64,000 bases of DNA from Caballeronia concitans. GTDB taxonomy: Bacteria > Pseudomonadota > Gammaproteobacteria > Burkholderiales > Burkholderiaceae. A program made the translations under genes and the position numbers. Under the pieces are notes generated by a model. That model made no database searches, was not told the DNA's origin, and saw nothing but the letters and a program-made list of their open reading frames with translations. The stretch spans positions 1-64,000 of the forward strand of contig NZ_FCNV02000010.1 in assembly GCF_001544615.1 (NCBI RefSeq), written 5' to 3'. Of this stretch, positions 1 to 10,062 are shown piece by piece; the stretch's first letter is position 1, and every line of letters begins with the position of its first letter.

Positions 1-44
1 TTATTTCATGATTCCTGCCGGCAAATCGTTCCTGAGATTACCGG

Positions 45-2366
45 ATGGCGCTGGACCGGATGGCAAGTTCAAGGGCAGATGCGCAAGCGGCAGCCGACAC
101 GGCGCTCGCCACCACGCCAGGCACGGCAGCGGCGCTGCGCGCCCAATTGGCGCTGCAACAACAGATCGACTTATTGGAGCATCGTCAGCAGCACGGCGCA
201 CCGTGGCATCTGCGCGCGGGCTTGAACCACAACGATGCCATTCTCACGTCGCTCTGGCCGTCGTATGCGACAGTAGCTGTGCGTAACCTGCGCGACCCTG
301 CCGCGCGCCAGCTTGAAGCGACGCTCGCCCAACTGGCCCGGGCACGCGCCGACTCCCTCGCCAGCACCCAAGAACAGCAGCACGATTACCACGCGCTCAA
401 GAGCTATCTGATGCTGGCGCAGCCTCAACACGTCGATGCAACTTATCTCGCCAAGCAGCTTTCCGCCATATGGCCCGTCGTGGCCGGCATGAGCACGGGC
501 GAATGGCTCGACACGTCGGGACGTCTCGCATCCTTCTATGCGTCGCATCTGGGTATGCATCCGGAGTTGAAGTTCGCTGCGTCGAACGATCTGATCAGCG
601 CTGCGCGGAACATGCTCGTCAATCAGATCGGCCTGCAGAACTCCGACGACACCCTCTACCAGTCCGTGCTCGAGCAGGCGAAGGGCAAGTATGCGGACAT
701 GTCGCTGACCACGCTTATCAATGCCGCGGACGCGCGCGGCCTTTTCTCGACCGGCCAGACGGTGCCGGGAGTGTACACACGCGCAGCGTGGGACGGCATG
801 ATCGGCGAAGCGATTGATAAAGCGGCGAGGGAAGGCCGCGTTGGCGCCGACTGGGTGCTGGCGGATGAGCGCGCCGCACGCGTTCCCGGCGCGGCGCTAG
901 AGGCACAGCAGGATACGGAAGAAGTGAAGCAGCGACTGCGCGCGCGCTATTTCGCCGAGTACACCGCAGCGTGGCAGGCAATGCTCAATAGCATCCAGTG
1001 GCGCAACGCCTCGAATCTAAGCGACGCCATCAGCCAACTCACGCGCCTCACCGATGCCCAAACGTCGCCGCTGATTGCGTTGATGAAGTCGGTCCAGTAT
1101 CAGGCGCAGGCGGGGCGTCCGTCTCAGGCGCTGGCCGATACTCTGGTTCGAAAGGCGCAGGATCTGATCGGAAACAAGACGAGCATCGAGGCTCAGCCGG
1201 AGATCAATCCGCTCGATAAATCGTTCGGGCCGCTTCTGGCGCTCATGGGTGATGACGTGGTCACCGGCAATGGCGATGCAAACCGCAAATCCAGCGGCAA
1301 ATCGACCAAGAGCGCCACCGATTTCAGCGGTGTGAGTCTCGCGCACTTTCTGACGGTGGCCACGACAATGCGTTTGAAGTTGCAGCAGATCGCCACCAGC
1401 GCTGACGCACAGTCGATGGCGCGACAGATGGCGCAGGCGGTATTTCAGGGCAAGCTCTCCGAACTCACGCAGGCGCGCGACGATGCGGCGCTTACGGCCG
1501 CGAGCCTCGGCTCGCAATGGTCCGGCCTAGGCGAAGCGCTGTTCGCCCGACCTCTCGACGTGGCGTGGGAAACCATTCTGCAACCCGCAGCAGCGAGCCT
1601 GAACGAAGCATGGCGCGTGTCGGTGGCCGCACCCTTCACGAGCGCCTTCGACGGGCACTACCCGTTCTCGGATACCGACGCTGATGCTTCGTTTGTTGAG
1701 CTCGGTCGTTACATCAAGCCCGATACCGGGTTGATCTCGCGCTTCGTGACGACGCAACTCGCTGGCATGCTTCAACAGCAAGGCAACGCTTGGGCACCGA
1801 ATGAACTCGCGCCCCAGGCACTGCAATTCGATCCCGGATTCCTCTCGGCATTGCGGCAGTTGTCGACTCTCGGCGCACAGCTCTACGCGCAGGGCGACGC
1901 CAGCTATAGGTTGCAGATCATGCCGCATCCGACGCCCGACGTGACGCGCAGCATCCTCACCATCGACGGCACGAAAATCGAGTACTTCAACCAGCTGGAA
2001 ACCAATACGTCGATTGTATGGCCGGGTAATGCCCAGAACGGACGCGTGCAGTTGACGTGGGAATCCGTGGGCGCCGGTACACGCATAGCATTTGCCGCTA
2101 ACGGTGACTGGGCCTGGCTGCGCTTGCTCGGCACGGCGCAAGTGAAACCGCTGGACAGCACGACTTACGCACTGACCTTCAATCAAGGCAGCGGCTTTCC
2201 GCTGCACTATGACCTCAAGGCGCAGGTCGGCGCAGGACCGCTCGATCTCCTCAAGCTGCGCGGGTTCAAGATGCCGCAGCGCATCTTCACCGTGGCTCGT
2301 GGCGGCGTGCCCGCAGGCATCGCGTCGCTGCCGCCGCTGCCGCTGCCGCCGGAGATGCTGCCATGA
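45..2366 (+). pseudogene. tssM: TssM (IcmF/VasK) C-terminal part, 5' end missing
   Basis: C-terminal ~773 residues of TssM, the inner-membrane and periplasmic subunit of the type VI secretion membrane complex. Visible: the IcmF-related helical region (GAPWHLRAGL near residue 55) and the C-terminal beta domain (HPTPDVTRSILTIDG near 620; GDWAWLRLL near 690). Full TssM proteins are about 1,100-1,300 residues and begin with membrane helices and a Walker-type domain, none of which is here. The ORF opens at an ATG nine bases after an in-frame TGA (33-35), with another TGA at 9-11 and no convincing ribosome site. The stop overlaps the tssF start (ATGA). It is either a truncated or nonsense-damaged gene, or the frame shifts close to the window edge. 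Family call is firm; intactness is not. Confidence 0.72.
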
Positions 2367-4231
2367 CCGCACCGTGGAAACATTCGGCGCTCGAGCACGA
2401 GAATCCGTACCTTAGATACTTCGACGAGGAGATGCGCTATTTGCGCGCGGCCGCGTCGGAATTCGCTCGAGGGCAACCAGACGCCGCGCGGCGGCTCGAT
2501 ATGCGCTATGGCGAAGTCGGCGACAGTGTTCGCGCAACCTTCGAGGGCTTCGCGCTGCTCATGGCGCGTCTGCGCATGAAGCTCGATGATGGCGGCCCGG
2601 AATTCACTGAGGCGCTGCTCGACAACCTCTACGAACATGCTGCGCGGGCGATCCCTTCACTCTCGATCATCGAATGCACGCCGCTGGGCCGTGGGGCTGC
2701 TGCCGCGGCGCAGATTCCCGTCGGAGCCACCGTGCGCTCAGCGCCAGTCGGTCATGGTCAGGTGCGGTGTCTTTATCGAACGACTCAGGTCGTCCAATTG
2801 TTACCGCTCTCGGTCGAGGATGCGCAGATCGCGGTGCGCGATGGCGGACGCACGGTCATCCGTCTCACGTTCAAACTGTGGCTGGGCGAGCAGCGCGAGG
2901 CCACGGACCTGTCACGCATCCGGCTATACCTGCACGGCGACCGTCCTGCCGCAGCCGCGCTGTACGCAGCGCTGATGCATCAGGTCGCGTCGATCGGCCT
3001 GCGACTGCCTTCGGTGCGCAACGGCGAACTGCGGCCGCTTGACGACGTGCATCGTGTGCACTTCGAAGCGGCGGGCTTCGGACCGTCTACCCGCCTATGG
3101 CCGGTGGCGGTGCCCGCGCGTGACCGGCGGCTGGATCGTGAGCAGACGCTGCTCGAGTATTTTGTATTTCCGCAGAAATTCCATTTCGTCGATCTGTGCG
3201 GCTTCGACGTCTCGATGTTGCCGTCGGGCGAGTCGCACATGACGTTCGAGATTGAGCTGGACGGTCGCATGCCGGGCGATTATTCGGTCAGCCGCGAGAG
3301 CTTCCGTCTTTTCTGCACGCCTGTGATCAATCTGTTCGAGGTGGATGCGCTGCCGCTGCGGCCGACCGATTGGCATGACCGTGAACACCGCGTTCTCGTG
3401 CAGCCCGGCGTGGCCGATCACGTCGAGCCGTATGACGTGCTTGCGGTGACCGCCGCCGATCCCGAGGATAGCGCGCGTCATGCCTATCAGGCGTTCACGA
3501 GCTTTCGGCATCGTGGCTGGAAGCTGCGCTACGAGAAGCCGGAGCGGTATTTCCATACATCGAAGCGCTTCGGCGTGACCGGCCGTGAACTGTGGCTGAC
3601 GCTTTCGGGCCAACTTTGGGAGCGCTTCCACGATGACGCGCGCCATGACGAAGACCGGCCGGAACCGGACCGATACCTGACGGTGCGTGCGCTCGCGAAC
3701 AACGGCCGCCTGCCGCGCATGGCACTCGAGGAGGCGACGATCACCGAGACAGTGACGGGTTTCACCGGCATCGCGTCCGTACGGAACTTGAGCGCACCGA
3801 CGCTGCCGCTGTATCCGCCGCGTCATCACCCGACGTACGACTGGCGCGTGCTTGGGCATTTCGCGGCGGGTGGCGCGAATGAACTGAACATGATCGGAAT
3901 AGCGGGCGCGCCGGTGCTGCGCGAAGCGCTGGAACTCTATGACTGGTCGGCTGACGAGGGGATTGCCCGGCGCATCGACGCGATCGCGGAGGTACGGTTG
4001 AGCCATCACGAGACGGTCGGAAAGGGGCGCATGCAGCGCGAGATTCGCATGCACATTCGGCTCGACGCGACCGCGTTTGACGGTCCGGGCGACGCGGCGC
4101 TCTTCGGCGATGTACTGGCCCGGTTCATAGGCCGCTATGCGAGCTTTCATCATGCAATGCGGCTCGCGCTTGAGGTCGACGGTCATGAGACCCTCTATCC
4201 GCTTATCGAATACGAGGGAGTACCTTTCTGA
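2363..4231 (+). CDS. tssF: Type VI secretion baseplate subunit TssF
   Basis: TssF (VasA/ImpG family) forms the T6SS baseplate wedge with TssG, TssE and TssK in the cytoplasm. The 622-residue length matches the family. Family features are the N-terminal YLRYFDEEMRYLR segment (about residues 13-25), ALLMARLRMKLDD (about 63-75) and the diagnostic LLEYFVFPQKFHF block near residue 262. The start overlaps the tssM stop by four bases, implying translational coupling. No tssG, tssH or other T6SS gene follows. The next gene is a LacI regulator about 220 bp away, so tssF sits at the end of an incomplete locus and may no longer serve a working apparatus. Confidence 0.9.
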   Translation: MTAPWKHSALEHENPYLRYFDEEMRYLRAAASEFARGQPDAARRLDMRYGEVGDSVRATFEGFALLMARLRMKLDDGGPEFTEALLDNLYEHAARAIPSLSIIECTPLGRGAAAAAQIPVGATVRSAPVGHGQVRCLYRTTQVVQLLPLSVEDAQIAVRDGGRTVIRLTFKLWLGEQREATDLSRIRLYLHGDRPAAAALYAALMHQVASIGLRLPSVRNGELRPLDDVHRVHFEAAGFGPSTRLWPVAVPARDRRLDREQTLLEYFVFPQKFHFVDLCGFDVSMLPSGESHMTFEIELDGRMPGDYSVSRESFRLFCTPVINLFEVDALPLRPTDWHDREHRVLVQPGVADHVEPYDVLAVTAADPEDSARHAYQAFTSFRHRGWKLRYEKPERYFHTSKRFGVTGRELWLTLSGQLWERFHDDARHDEDRPEPDRYLTVRALANNGRLPRMALEEATITETVTGFTGIASVRNLSAPTLPLYPPRHHPTYDWRVLGHFAAGGANELNMIGIAGAPVLREALELYDWSADEGIARRIDAIAEVRLSHHETVGKGRMQREIRMHIRLDATAFDGPGDAALFGDVLARFIGRYASFHHAMRLALEVDGHETLYPLIEYEGVPF

Positions 4232-4409
4232 CAACGGGTGGAACCATGCGCCGCCTGGCGATAGGGCTCTGCACCGCGACCGACGGCCGCTGCTGCGCGC
4301 GGCCGCGCGCAGACATCTTCCCGCCGGTCCCCACGAACCATGACGGACCGCCTTTAAGCGTTTATCCCTATCCATTTCCGGTTGCCTTGCGCGCACATCG
4401 GACCAAATA

Positions 4410-4425
4410 ATGTAATCCATTACAT
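4410..4425. promoter_or_regulatory. 16-bp palindrome, likely operator of the LacI-type regulator
   Basis: ATGTAATCCATTACAT is an inverted repeat with 7-bp arms (ATGTAAT/ATTACAT) around CC. It lies 25 bases upstream of the regulator's ATG at 4451. Size, symmetry and position fit a LacI-family operator used for autoregulation and perhaps control of the transporter operon behind it. It is AT-rich against a GC-rich background. No second copy was noticed in the gaps I inspected. Confidence 0.6.
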
Positions 4426-4450
4426 CTCGTCCGCCCAGTTGGCGCGCAGC

Positions 4451-5470
4451 ATGTCCGATACCGTTCGTTCCCGCGAGGAAGTGTCGATTGCCGATGTCGC
4501 CGAGCGCGCCGGTGTGTCCGTCGCCACGGTGTCGCGCGTGCTCAACGGCCACACGAACGTGCGCGAGGCGACGCGCGAAAAGGTGCGCGCGGCGGTGGCG
4601 GCGAGCGGCTATCGCATCAACGAGCTCGCGCGCAATCTGCGCACGGCGGAAAGCCGCCTGCTGCTCACCATGGTGCCCGACTTCGGCAATCCGTTCTACG
4701 CGGCGATCGTGCGCGGCATCGACAGCGTCGCGCGTCAGAACGGCTATTTCATGTTGCTCTGCGATACCGGCGCGGACCCGTTGCGCGAACGAAGCTACTT
4801 CGATCTCTTGCGCGGCCGCCGCGCCGATGGCGCCATCTGCCTCGATCCCGCCGCCGTGCAGAACGCGCTCGCCGAGGAAGCATCCGCGCTGCCGTGGGTC
4901 GCATGCTGCGAATTCGATCCCGACGCGGGCGTGCCGTATGTCGGCATCGACAATCATCTCGCTGCGGGCGATGTCGTGCGATATCTGATCGCCAAGGGCC
5001 ACCGCCGAATCGCGCTGATCAATTCCGGCCACGGCTATCTATACGGACGCCAGCGGCAAGCGGGCTATCGCGATGCGCTCGAAGCCGCCGGCATCGCGGC
5101 GAATCCGGCGTGGCAGATCGATCTCGACAGCCTCGACTACGACGCAGGCGAACGCGCCGCCGCGCAACTCGCATCGCTTGGGCGCGAACGGCCGACAGCC
5201 ATCTTCGCGGTCTCGGACACGCTCGCCATCGGCGTGATGAACGGACTGCGCGGCGCGGGCCTTCGCGTGCCGGAAGATGTCGCCGTCGTCGGCTTCGACG
5301 ATATCGCCGTTGCCGCGCACGTCGATCCGCCGCTCACCACCGTCGCGCAACCGATGCAGGCGCTCGGCGAAGCCGCCGCCAATCTGCTGCTCAAGCGCCT
5401 GCGCGATCCGCGCGCGCATGTGCCGGGCGTGCTGCTGCCGCATCGGCTGATACAAAGAAGGAGCGCCTGA
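4451..5470 (+). CDS. LacI-family transcriptional regulator of a sugar ABC operon
   Basis: A 339-residue repressor. The N-terminal helix-turn-helix (VSIADVAERAGVSVATVSRV, about residues 11-30) and hinge helix are followed by a periplasmic-binding-protein-like effector domain (VPDFGNPFYAAIVRGI; later VVGFDDIAVAAHVDPPLTTV, the usual LacI C-lobe signature). I chose ATG 4451 because an upstream ATG (4382) would place the palindromic operator inside the coding region. The stop is 2 bp before the ABC ATPase gene, so regulator and transporter are probably cotranscribed. The effector is probably the transported sugar or a catabolite, identity unknown. Confidence 0.9.
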   Translation: MSDTVRSREEVSIADVAERAGVSVATVSRVLNGHTNVREATREKVRAAVAASGYRINELARNLRTAESRLLLTMVPDFGNPFYAAIVRGIDSVARQNGYFMLLCDTGADPLRERSYFDLLRGRRADGAICLDPAAVQNALAEEASALPWVACCEFDPDAGVPYVGIDNHLAAGDVVRYLIAKGHRRIALINSGHGYLYGRQRQAGYRDALEAAGIAANPAWQIDLDSLDYDAGERAAAQLASLGRERPTAIFAVSDTLAIGVMNGLRGAGLRVPEDVAVVGFDDIAVAAHVDPPLTTVAQPMQALGEAAANLLLKRLRDPRAHVPGVLLPHRLIQRRSA

Positions 5471-5472
5471 CG

Positions 5473-6960
5473 ATGAGTCTTGCCGTGCGTTTCGACGGAA
5501 TCGAGAAACAGTTCGGGCCGGTGCGCGTGCTGCACGGCGTGAGCTTCGATCTCGCGCCGGGCCGCATCTACGGCTTGCTCGGCGAAAACGGCGCGGGCAA
5601 GTCCACGCTCATGAAGATTCTCGCGGGCTACGAGCGCCCGAACGCGGGCGACGTATCCATCGACGGTGTGCGCACCGATTTCACCAGCTCGCGTGATGCC
5701 GAACGCGAGGGCATCGTGCTCATTCACCAGGAACTGAATCTCGCGGATCACCTGAGCATCACGCAGAACATGTTTCTCGGGCACGAAGTGCGCAAGGGCT
5801 TCTTTCTCGACGAAGCCGCGATGCGCGACGACGCCCGCGCCGCGCTCGCCGATGTCGGCCTGCACAAGAATCCGGATACGAAGGTGCGCGAACTCATTGT
5901 CGCGGAAAAGCAGCTCGTCGAGATCGCGAAGGCGATGCTGCGGCGTGCGCGCCTGCTCATCATGGACGAGCCGACTGCGACGCTCACGCCGTCCGAAACG
6001 CAGCGCCTGTTCGCGTTGATGGCGCGCCTGAAGGACGCGGGCACGACCATCGTTTATATCTCGCACAAGCTCGATGAAGTGGAGCGCGTGACGGACGAGG
6101 TGATCGTGATGCGCGACGGCCGCTTCGTCGCGCGCGCGCCGACGCCCGACCTCACGCGGCGGCAGATGGCAAATCTGATGGTCGGCCGCGAAGTCTCCGA
6201 CATGTTCCCGCCGAAGCCCGCGCTCATCGACGATGCGCGCGTCGCGTTCGAAGTGGAAGGCGCATCGGTGCCGGGCTGGGCGGATGGCGTGAGCTTTTCC
6301 GTGCGCGAAGGCGAAGTGCTCGGCTTCGCGGGTCTCGTCGGCGCGGGGCGCACCGAGCTGTTCGAAGCGCTCGTCGGCTTGCGTGCGCTGAGCGCGGGGC
6401 GCGTGTCGATCGCGGGCGAAACCGCGACGCTCAAAAGTCCGCGCGACGCGATGCGTCACGGCATCACGTATCTGAGCGAGGACCGCAAGGGACGCGGCCT
6501 GCACGTCGACATGGCGCTCAAAGACAATCTCACGATGATGACGCTCGAACGCTACGCGCATCCGCTCATCGACAAGCGCGCGGAGCGCGGGGCGCTGTCC
6601 GTCGCGCTGAAGGACTTCGGCATTCGCACGGGCAATCCGTCGAGCCGCGCGCGCATGCTGTCCGGCGGCAATCAGCAGAAGCTCGCGCTCGCCAAGTTCC
6701 TGCATCCGGACCCGCGCGTGATCGTGCTGGACGAACCCACGCGCGGCGTCGATGTCGGCGCGAAACGCGACATCTATTTCCTGATTCATCGCCTCGCCGC
6801 GGAAGGGCGCGCGGTGATCGTCATTTCTTCCGAGCTGATCGAACTGATCGGGCTATGCCATCGCGTCGCGGTGATGCGCGCAGGCGAGCTCGTTGCGACG
6901 CTCGGCATGGACCTTCTGACCGAAGAGAGGTTGATCGCGCATGCGACCGGCACACACTGA
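5473..6960 (+). CDS. Sugar ABC transporter ATP-binding protein (RbsA/MglA type)
   Basis: A 495-residue tandem ATPase energising import of a monosaccharide or polyol (CUT2 subfamily). Domain 1 has Walker [10 protein letters not shown] (residues 38-46 approx.) and Walker [12 protein letters not shown]. Domain 2 has the degenerate Walker [11 protein letters not shown] typical of RbsA, signature [14 protein letters not shown] near 396 and Walker [13 protein letters not shown] near 417. ATG 5473 follows the regulator stop by 2 bp. The 3' end overlaps the permease gene by 20 bp. Substrate cannot be read from sequence. Confidence 0.93.
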   Translation: MSLAVRFDGIEKQFGPVRVLHGVSFDLAPGRIYGLLGENGAGKSTLMKILAGYERPNAGDVSIDGVRTDFTSSRDAEREGIVLIHQELNLADHLSITQNMFLGHEVRKGFFLDEAAMRDDARAALADVGLHKNPDTKVRELIVAEKQLVEIAKAMLRRARLLIMDEPTATLTPSETQRLFALMARLKDAGTTIVYISHKLDEVERVTDEVIVMRDGRFVARAPTPDLTRRQMANLMVGREVSDMFPPKPALIDDARVAFEVEGASVPGWADGVSFSVREGEVLGFAGLVGAGRTELFEALVGLRALSAGRVSIAGETATLKSPRDAMRHGITYLSEDRKGRGLHVDMALKDNLTMMTLERYAHPLIDKRAERGALSVALKDFGIRTGNPSSRARMLSGGNQQKLALAKFLHPDPRVIVLDEPTRGVDVGAKRDIYFLIHRLAAEGRAVIVISSELIELIGLCHRVAVMRAGELVATLGMDLLTEERLIAHATGTH

Positions 6961-7957
6961 AGACACCGCGAGCGAAAGCCGCTTTGCCACGTTCTCGCGC
7001 GTTCTGTTCGGCGTCGGGCCGCTCATCGGCTTGATCGCGCTGTGCGTCGGCGGCACGCTGCTCAACGGCGACTTCGCCACCTTCGACAACGCGATGAACG
7101 TGCTCACGCGCACGTCGTTCATCGGGATCATCGCGGTGGGCATGACGTTCGTGATCATCTCGGGCGGCATCGATCTGTCCGTTGGATCGATGGCCGCGTT
7201 GATCGCGGGCAGCATGATCTACATGATGAACGGGCTGATGCAAGGCTTTCATGGGCACGCAGTGCCGCCGCTTCTGATCATCGCGCTCGGCATCGTGCTC
7301 GCGCTCGTGCTCGGCGCGCTCTTCGGTCTCGCGCATGGCCTGCTCGTGACCAAAGGGCGCATCGAGCCGTTCATCGTTACGCTCGGCACGCTCGGCGTGT
7401 TTCGCGCGCTTCTGACGTGGCTCGCGGACGGCGGCGCGCTCACGCTCGACAACTCGCTCGTCGATCTCTACGGCCCCGTGTATTACGCGAGTCTCTTCGG
7501 CATACCCGTGCCGATCTGGGTCTTCGCGATCGTCGCGGCGGGCGGCGCGCTGGTGCTCAATCGCACGGTGTTCGGCCGGCATGTGCAGGCCATCGGATCG
7601 AACGAACAGGTCGCGCGTTATGCGGCGATTCGCGTCGACAACGTGAAGATCGCGACGTACGTGCTGCTCGGCCTGTGCGTGGCCGTCGCCACCGTTTTGT
7701 ACGTGCCGCGCCTCGGCTCCGCGACACCGACGACGGGCCTCTTGTGGGAACTCGAAGCAATCGCGGCGGTGGTCGTCGGCGGCACGGCGCTCAAGGGCGG
7801 CGAAGGGCGCGTGATCGGCACGGTCATCGGCGCGATTCTGCTTTCGGTCATCAACAACATCCTGAATCTCACGAGCATCATCAGCGTGTATCTGAACGCG
7901 GCGGTGCAGGGCGCCGTCATCATTCTCGTTGCTTTCCTGCAGCGCGGTCGTCGTTAG
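6941..7957 (+). CDS. Sugar ABC transporter permease (RbsC type)
   Basis: A 338-residue hydrophobic inner-membrane protein of the BPD_transp_2 family with about ten predicted membrane segments. [20 protein letters not shown] (about residues 63-82) and the loop [18 protein letters not shown] (about 284-301) are the family hallmarks. It pairs with the preceding ATPase as a homodimeric CUT2 channel. The 20-bp overlap with the ATPase gene indicates coupling. The binding-protein gene follows after 32 bp. Confidence 0.93.
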   Translation: MRPAHTEDTASESRFATFSRVLFGVGPLIGLIALCVGGTLLNGDFATFDNAMNVLTRTSFIGIIAVGMTFVIISGGIDLSVGSMAALIAGSMIYMMNGLMQGFHGHAVPPLLIIALGIVLALVLGALFGLAHGLLVTKGRIEPFIVTLGTLGVFRALLTWLADGGALTLDNSLVDLYGPVYYASLFGIPVPIWVFAIVAAGGALVLNRTVFGRHVQAIGSNEQVARYAAIRVDNVKIATYVLLGLCVAVATVLYVPRLGSATPTTGLLWELEAIAAVVVGGTALKGGEGRVIGTVIGAILLSVINNILNLTSIISVYLNAAVQGAVIILVAFLQRGRR

Positions 7958-7989
7958 CCAGAGCTTTCAATAAAACCGGAGACATCGTC

Positions 7990-8955
7990 ATGAAGAAAAT
8001 GCTTCGCGCGCTCGGCGCGCTCACGCTTGCGGCAAGCGCGGTCGCGCTCGCTTCGTCGTCCGCGCTTGCCGCCGACAAGGTGATACTCGGCGTCGCCATT
8101 CCGACTGCCGATCACGGCTTCACCGGCGGCATCGTGTGGTGGGCCAACGAGGCGAAGAAAGAACTGGAGAAGGCGCATCCCGATCTGAAGGTGATCGTGA
8201 AAACGGCGGGCAGCGCGCCCGAGCAGGCGAATCAGCTGCAGGATCTCGTGACGGTCAACAAGATCAATGCGCTCGTGATCTTCCCGCAGGAATCGGCGTC
8301 GCTCACGCAGCCCGTCGCGCAGGTGCACAAGAAGGGCGTGTACGTGACCGTGGTCGATCGCGGCCTCACCGACACCAGCGCGCAGGACGCCTACGTCGCC
8401 GGCGACAACACCGCGTTCGGCAAGATTCCCGCCGAGTATCTCGCGAAGGAGTTGAACGGCAAGGGCGATATCGTCGCGCTGCGCGGCATTCCGACGACGC
8501 TCGACAACGAACGCTGGACTGCCTTCGAAGGCGTGATCAAGCAGCATCCCGACATGAAGATTCTCGATGCGAAGTACGCGAACTGGAATCGCGATGACGC
8601 GTTCAAGGTCATGCAGGACTATCTCACGCGCTTCAAGCATATCGACGCGGTCTGGGCCGCCGACGACGACATGATGGTCGGCGTGCTGAAGGCGATCGAT
8701 CAGGCGAAGCGCACGGACATCAAGATAGTGTTCGGCGGCGCGGGATCGAAGGAAGCGGTGAAGCGCATCATCGACGGTGACAAGCGCGTGCAGGCCGATG
8801 TGTCGTATTCGCCGAAGTTCATCTACGACGCGATCAAGCTGACCGCCGAAGCGCGCCTGAAGGGCGACAAGCTGCCGCCGACGACCATCATTCCTTCCGT
8901 GCTGATCACGAAGGACAACGCGAAGCAGTTCTATTACCCGAACTCGCCGTTCTGA
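7990..8955 (+). CDS. Sugar ABC transporter periplasmic binding protein
   Basis: A 321-residue Peripla_BP_4 (RbsB-like) solute receptor. The N-terminus [20 protein letters not shown] is a classic Sec signal peptide with likely cleavage after ALA at about residue 28. The mature protein begins [20 protein letters not shown], with hinge segments such as VDRGLTD and [10 protein letters not shown] expected of type I sugar receptors. It forms one importer with the ATPase and permease before it. A perfect 20-bp palindrome seven bases after its stop may protect the upstream mRNA and dampen expression of the two enzymes downstream. Confidence 0.92.
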   Translation: MKKMLRALGALTLAASAVALASSSALAADKVILGVAIPTADHGFTGGIVWWANEAKKELEKAHPDLKVIVKTAGSAPEQANQLQDLVTVNKINALVIFPQESASLTQPVAQVHKKGVYVTVVDRGLTDTSAQDAYVAGDNTAFGKIPAEYLAKELNGKGDIVALRGIPTTLDNERWTAFEGVIKQHPDMKILDAKYANWNRDDAFKVMQDYLTRFKHIDAVWAADDDMMVGVLKAIDQAKRTDIKIVFGGAGSKEAVKRIIDGDKRVQADVSYSPKFIYDAIKLTAEARLKGDKLPPTTIIPSVLITKDNAKQFYYPNSPF

Positions 8956-8961
8956 GCGCAG

Positions 8962-8981
8962 GCCGGCCACGCGTGGCCGGC
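8962..8981 (+). terminator. 20-bp perfect palindrome (mRNA hairpin) after the binding-protein gene
   Basis: GCCGGCCACG followed directly by its reverse complement CGTGGCCGGC, then ATTCTTATC. The stem is very stable but the downstream T run is poor. It is more likely a processing/stability hairpin or a leaky terminator giving unequal expression within the operon than a full stop. Confidence 0.5.
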
Positions 8982-9000
8982 ATTCTTATCGAGGCGAAAG

Positions 9001-10062
9001 ATGAAGACCATCAAGGGCCCCGCGATCTTTCTCGCGCAATTCATGGGCGATGCCGCGCCGTTCGATTCATTGAAGAACCTCGCGGCGTGGGCGGGTTCGC
9101 TCGGCTACAAGGGCATTCAGGTGCCGTGCGATCCGCGTCTGATCGATCTCGAGAAAGCCGCATCGAGCGATGCGTATTGCGACGATATCCGCCGCACCGT
9201 CGAAGAGGCGGGCGTCGAGATCACGGAATTGTCTACGCATCTGCAAGGGCAGCTCGTCGCCGTGCATCCCGCTTATGACACGCTCTTCGATGGCTTCGCC
9301 GCGCCGCACGTTCGAGGCGATCCGGCGGCGCGCACCGAATGGGCGATCGGGCAGTTGAAGCATGCGGCGGCGGCATCGAAGCGATTGGGACTGAGCGCGC
9401 ACGTGACGTTTTCGGGCGCGCTCGCGTGGCCGTATGTGTACCCGTGGCCGCAGCGTCCGGCGGGTCTCGTCGAAGCGGCATTCGATGAACTCGCGACACG
9501 CTGGCGCCCGATTCTCGACGAGTTCGATCGCGCGGGCATCGACGTGTGCTACGAACTGCATCCCGGCGAAGACCTGCACGACGGCGTGACGTTCGAGCGC
9601 TTTCTCGCCGCCGTGGACGATCATCCGCGCGCGAACATCCTCTTCGATCCGAGTCATTTCGTGCTGCAGCAGTTGGACTATCTCGCGTTCATCGACATTT
9701 ATCACGCGCGCATCAAGGCGTTTCATGTGAAGGACGCGGAGTTTCGCCCCAACGGACGGCAAGGCGTGTATGGCGGCTATTCGGGTTGGGTGGATCGCGC
9801 GGGGCGTTTCCGGTCGCTCGGCGACGGTCAGATCGACTTCAAGGCGATCTTCTCGAAGATGGCGCAATACGACTTCGGCGGCTGGGCCGTGCTCGAATGG
9901 GAATGCGCGCTGAAGCATCCGGAAGACGGCGCGCGCGAGGGCGCGGTGTTCATACGCGACCACATCATCCGCGTGGCCGAGCGCGCGTTCGATGACTTCG
10001 CGGGCAGCGGCGCGAGCCGCGAGAAGATGCGCGACGTGCTCGGGTTAGGAGAGCAGCGATGA
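9001..10062 (+). CDS. Sugar phosphate isomerase/epimerase (AP-endonuclease 2-like TIM barrel)
   Basis: A 353-residue member of the xylose-isomerase-like TIM barrel family. Likely metal-binding elements are YELHPGED (about residue 184), FDPSHF (about 218), HVKDAEF (about 242) and VLEWECALKH (about 297). Such proteins isomerise or epimerise keto-sugars or polyol oxidation products (IolE/IolI relatives). It ends by overlapping the dehydrogenase start by four bases. Linkage to the transporter suggests it handles the imported sugar after oxidation. The exact reaction is unknown. Confidence 0.85.
   Translation: MKTIKGPAIFLAQFMGDAAPFDSLKNLAAWAGSLGYKGIQVPCDPRLIDLEKAASSDAYCDDIRRTVEEAGVEITELSTHLQGQLVAVHPAYDTLFDGFAAPHVRGDPAARTEWAIGQLKHAAAASKRLGLSAHVTFSGALAWPYVYPWPQRPAGLVEAAFDELATRWRPILDEFDRAGIDVCYELHPGEDLHDGVTFERFLAAVDDHPRANILFDPSHFVLQQLDYLAFIDIYHARIKAFHVKDAEFRPNGRQGVYGGYSGWVDRAGRFRSLGDGQIDFKAIFSKMAQYDFGGWAVLEWECALKHPEDGAREGAVFIRDHIIRVAERAFDDFAGSGASREKMRDVLGLGEQR

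Noticed and set aside
4246-4410. Small ORF after tssF as a tssG remnant
   Set aside because: Its translation does not resemble the TssG start, and it has no clear ribosome site.
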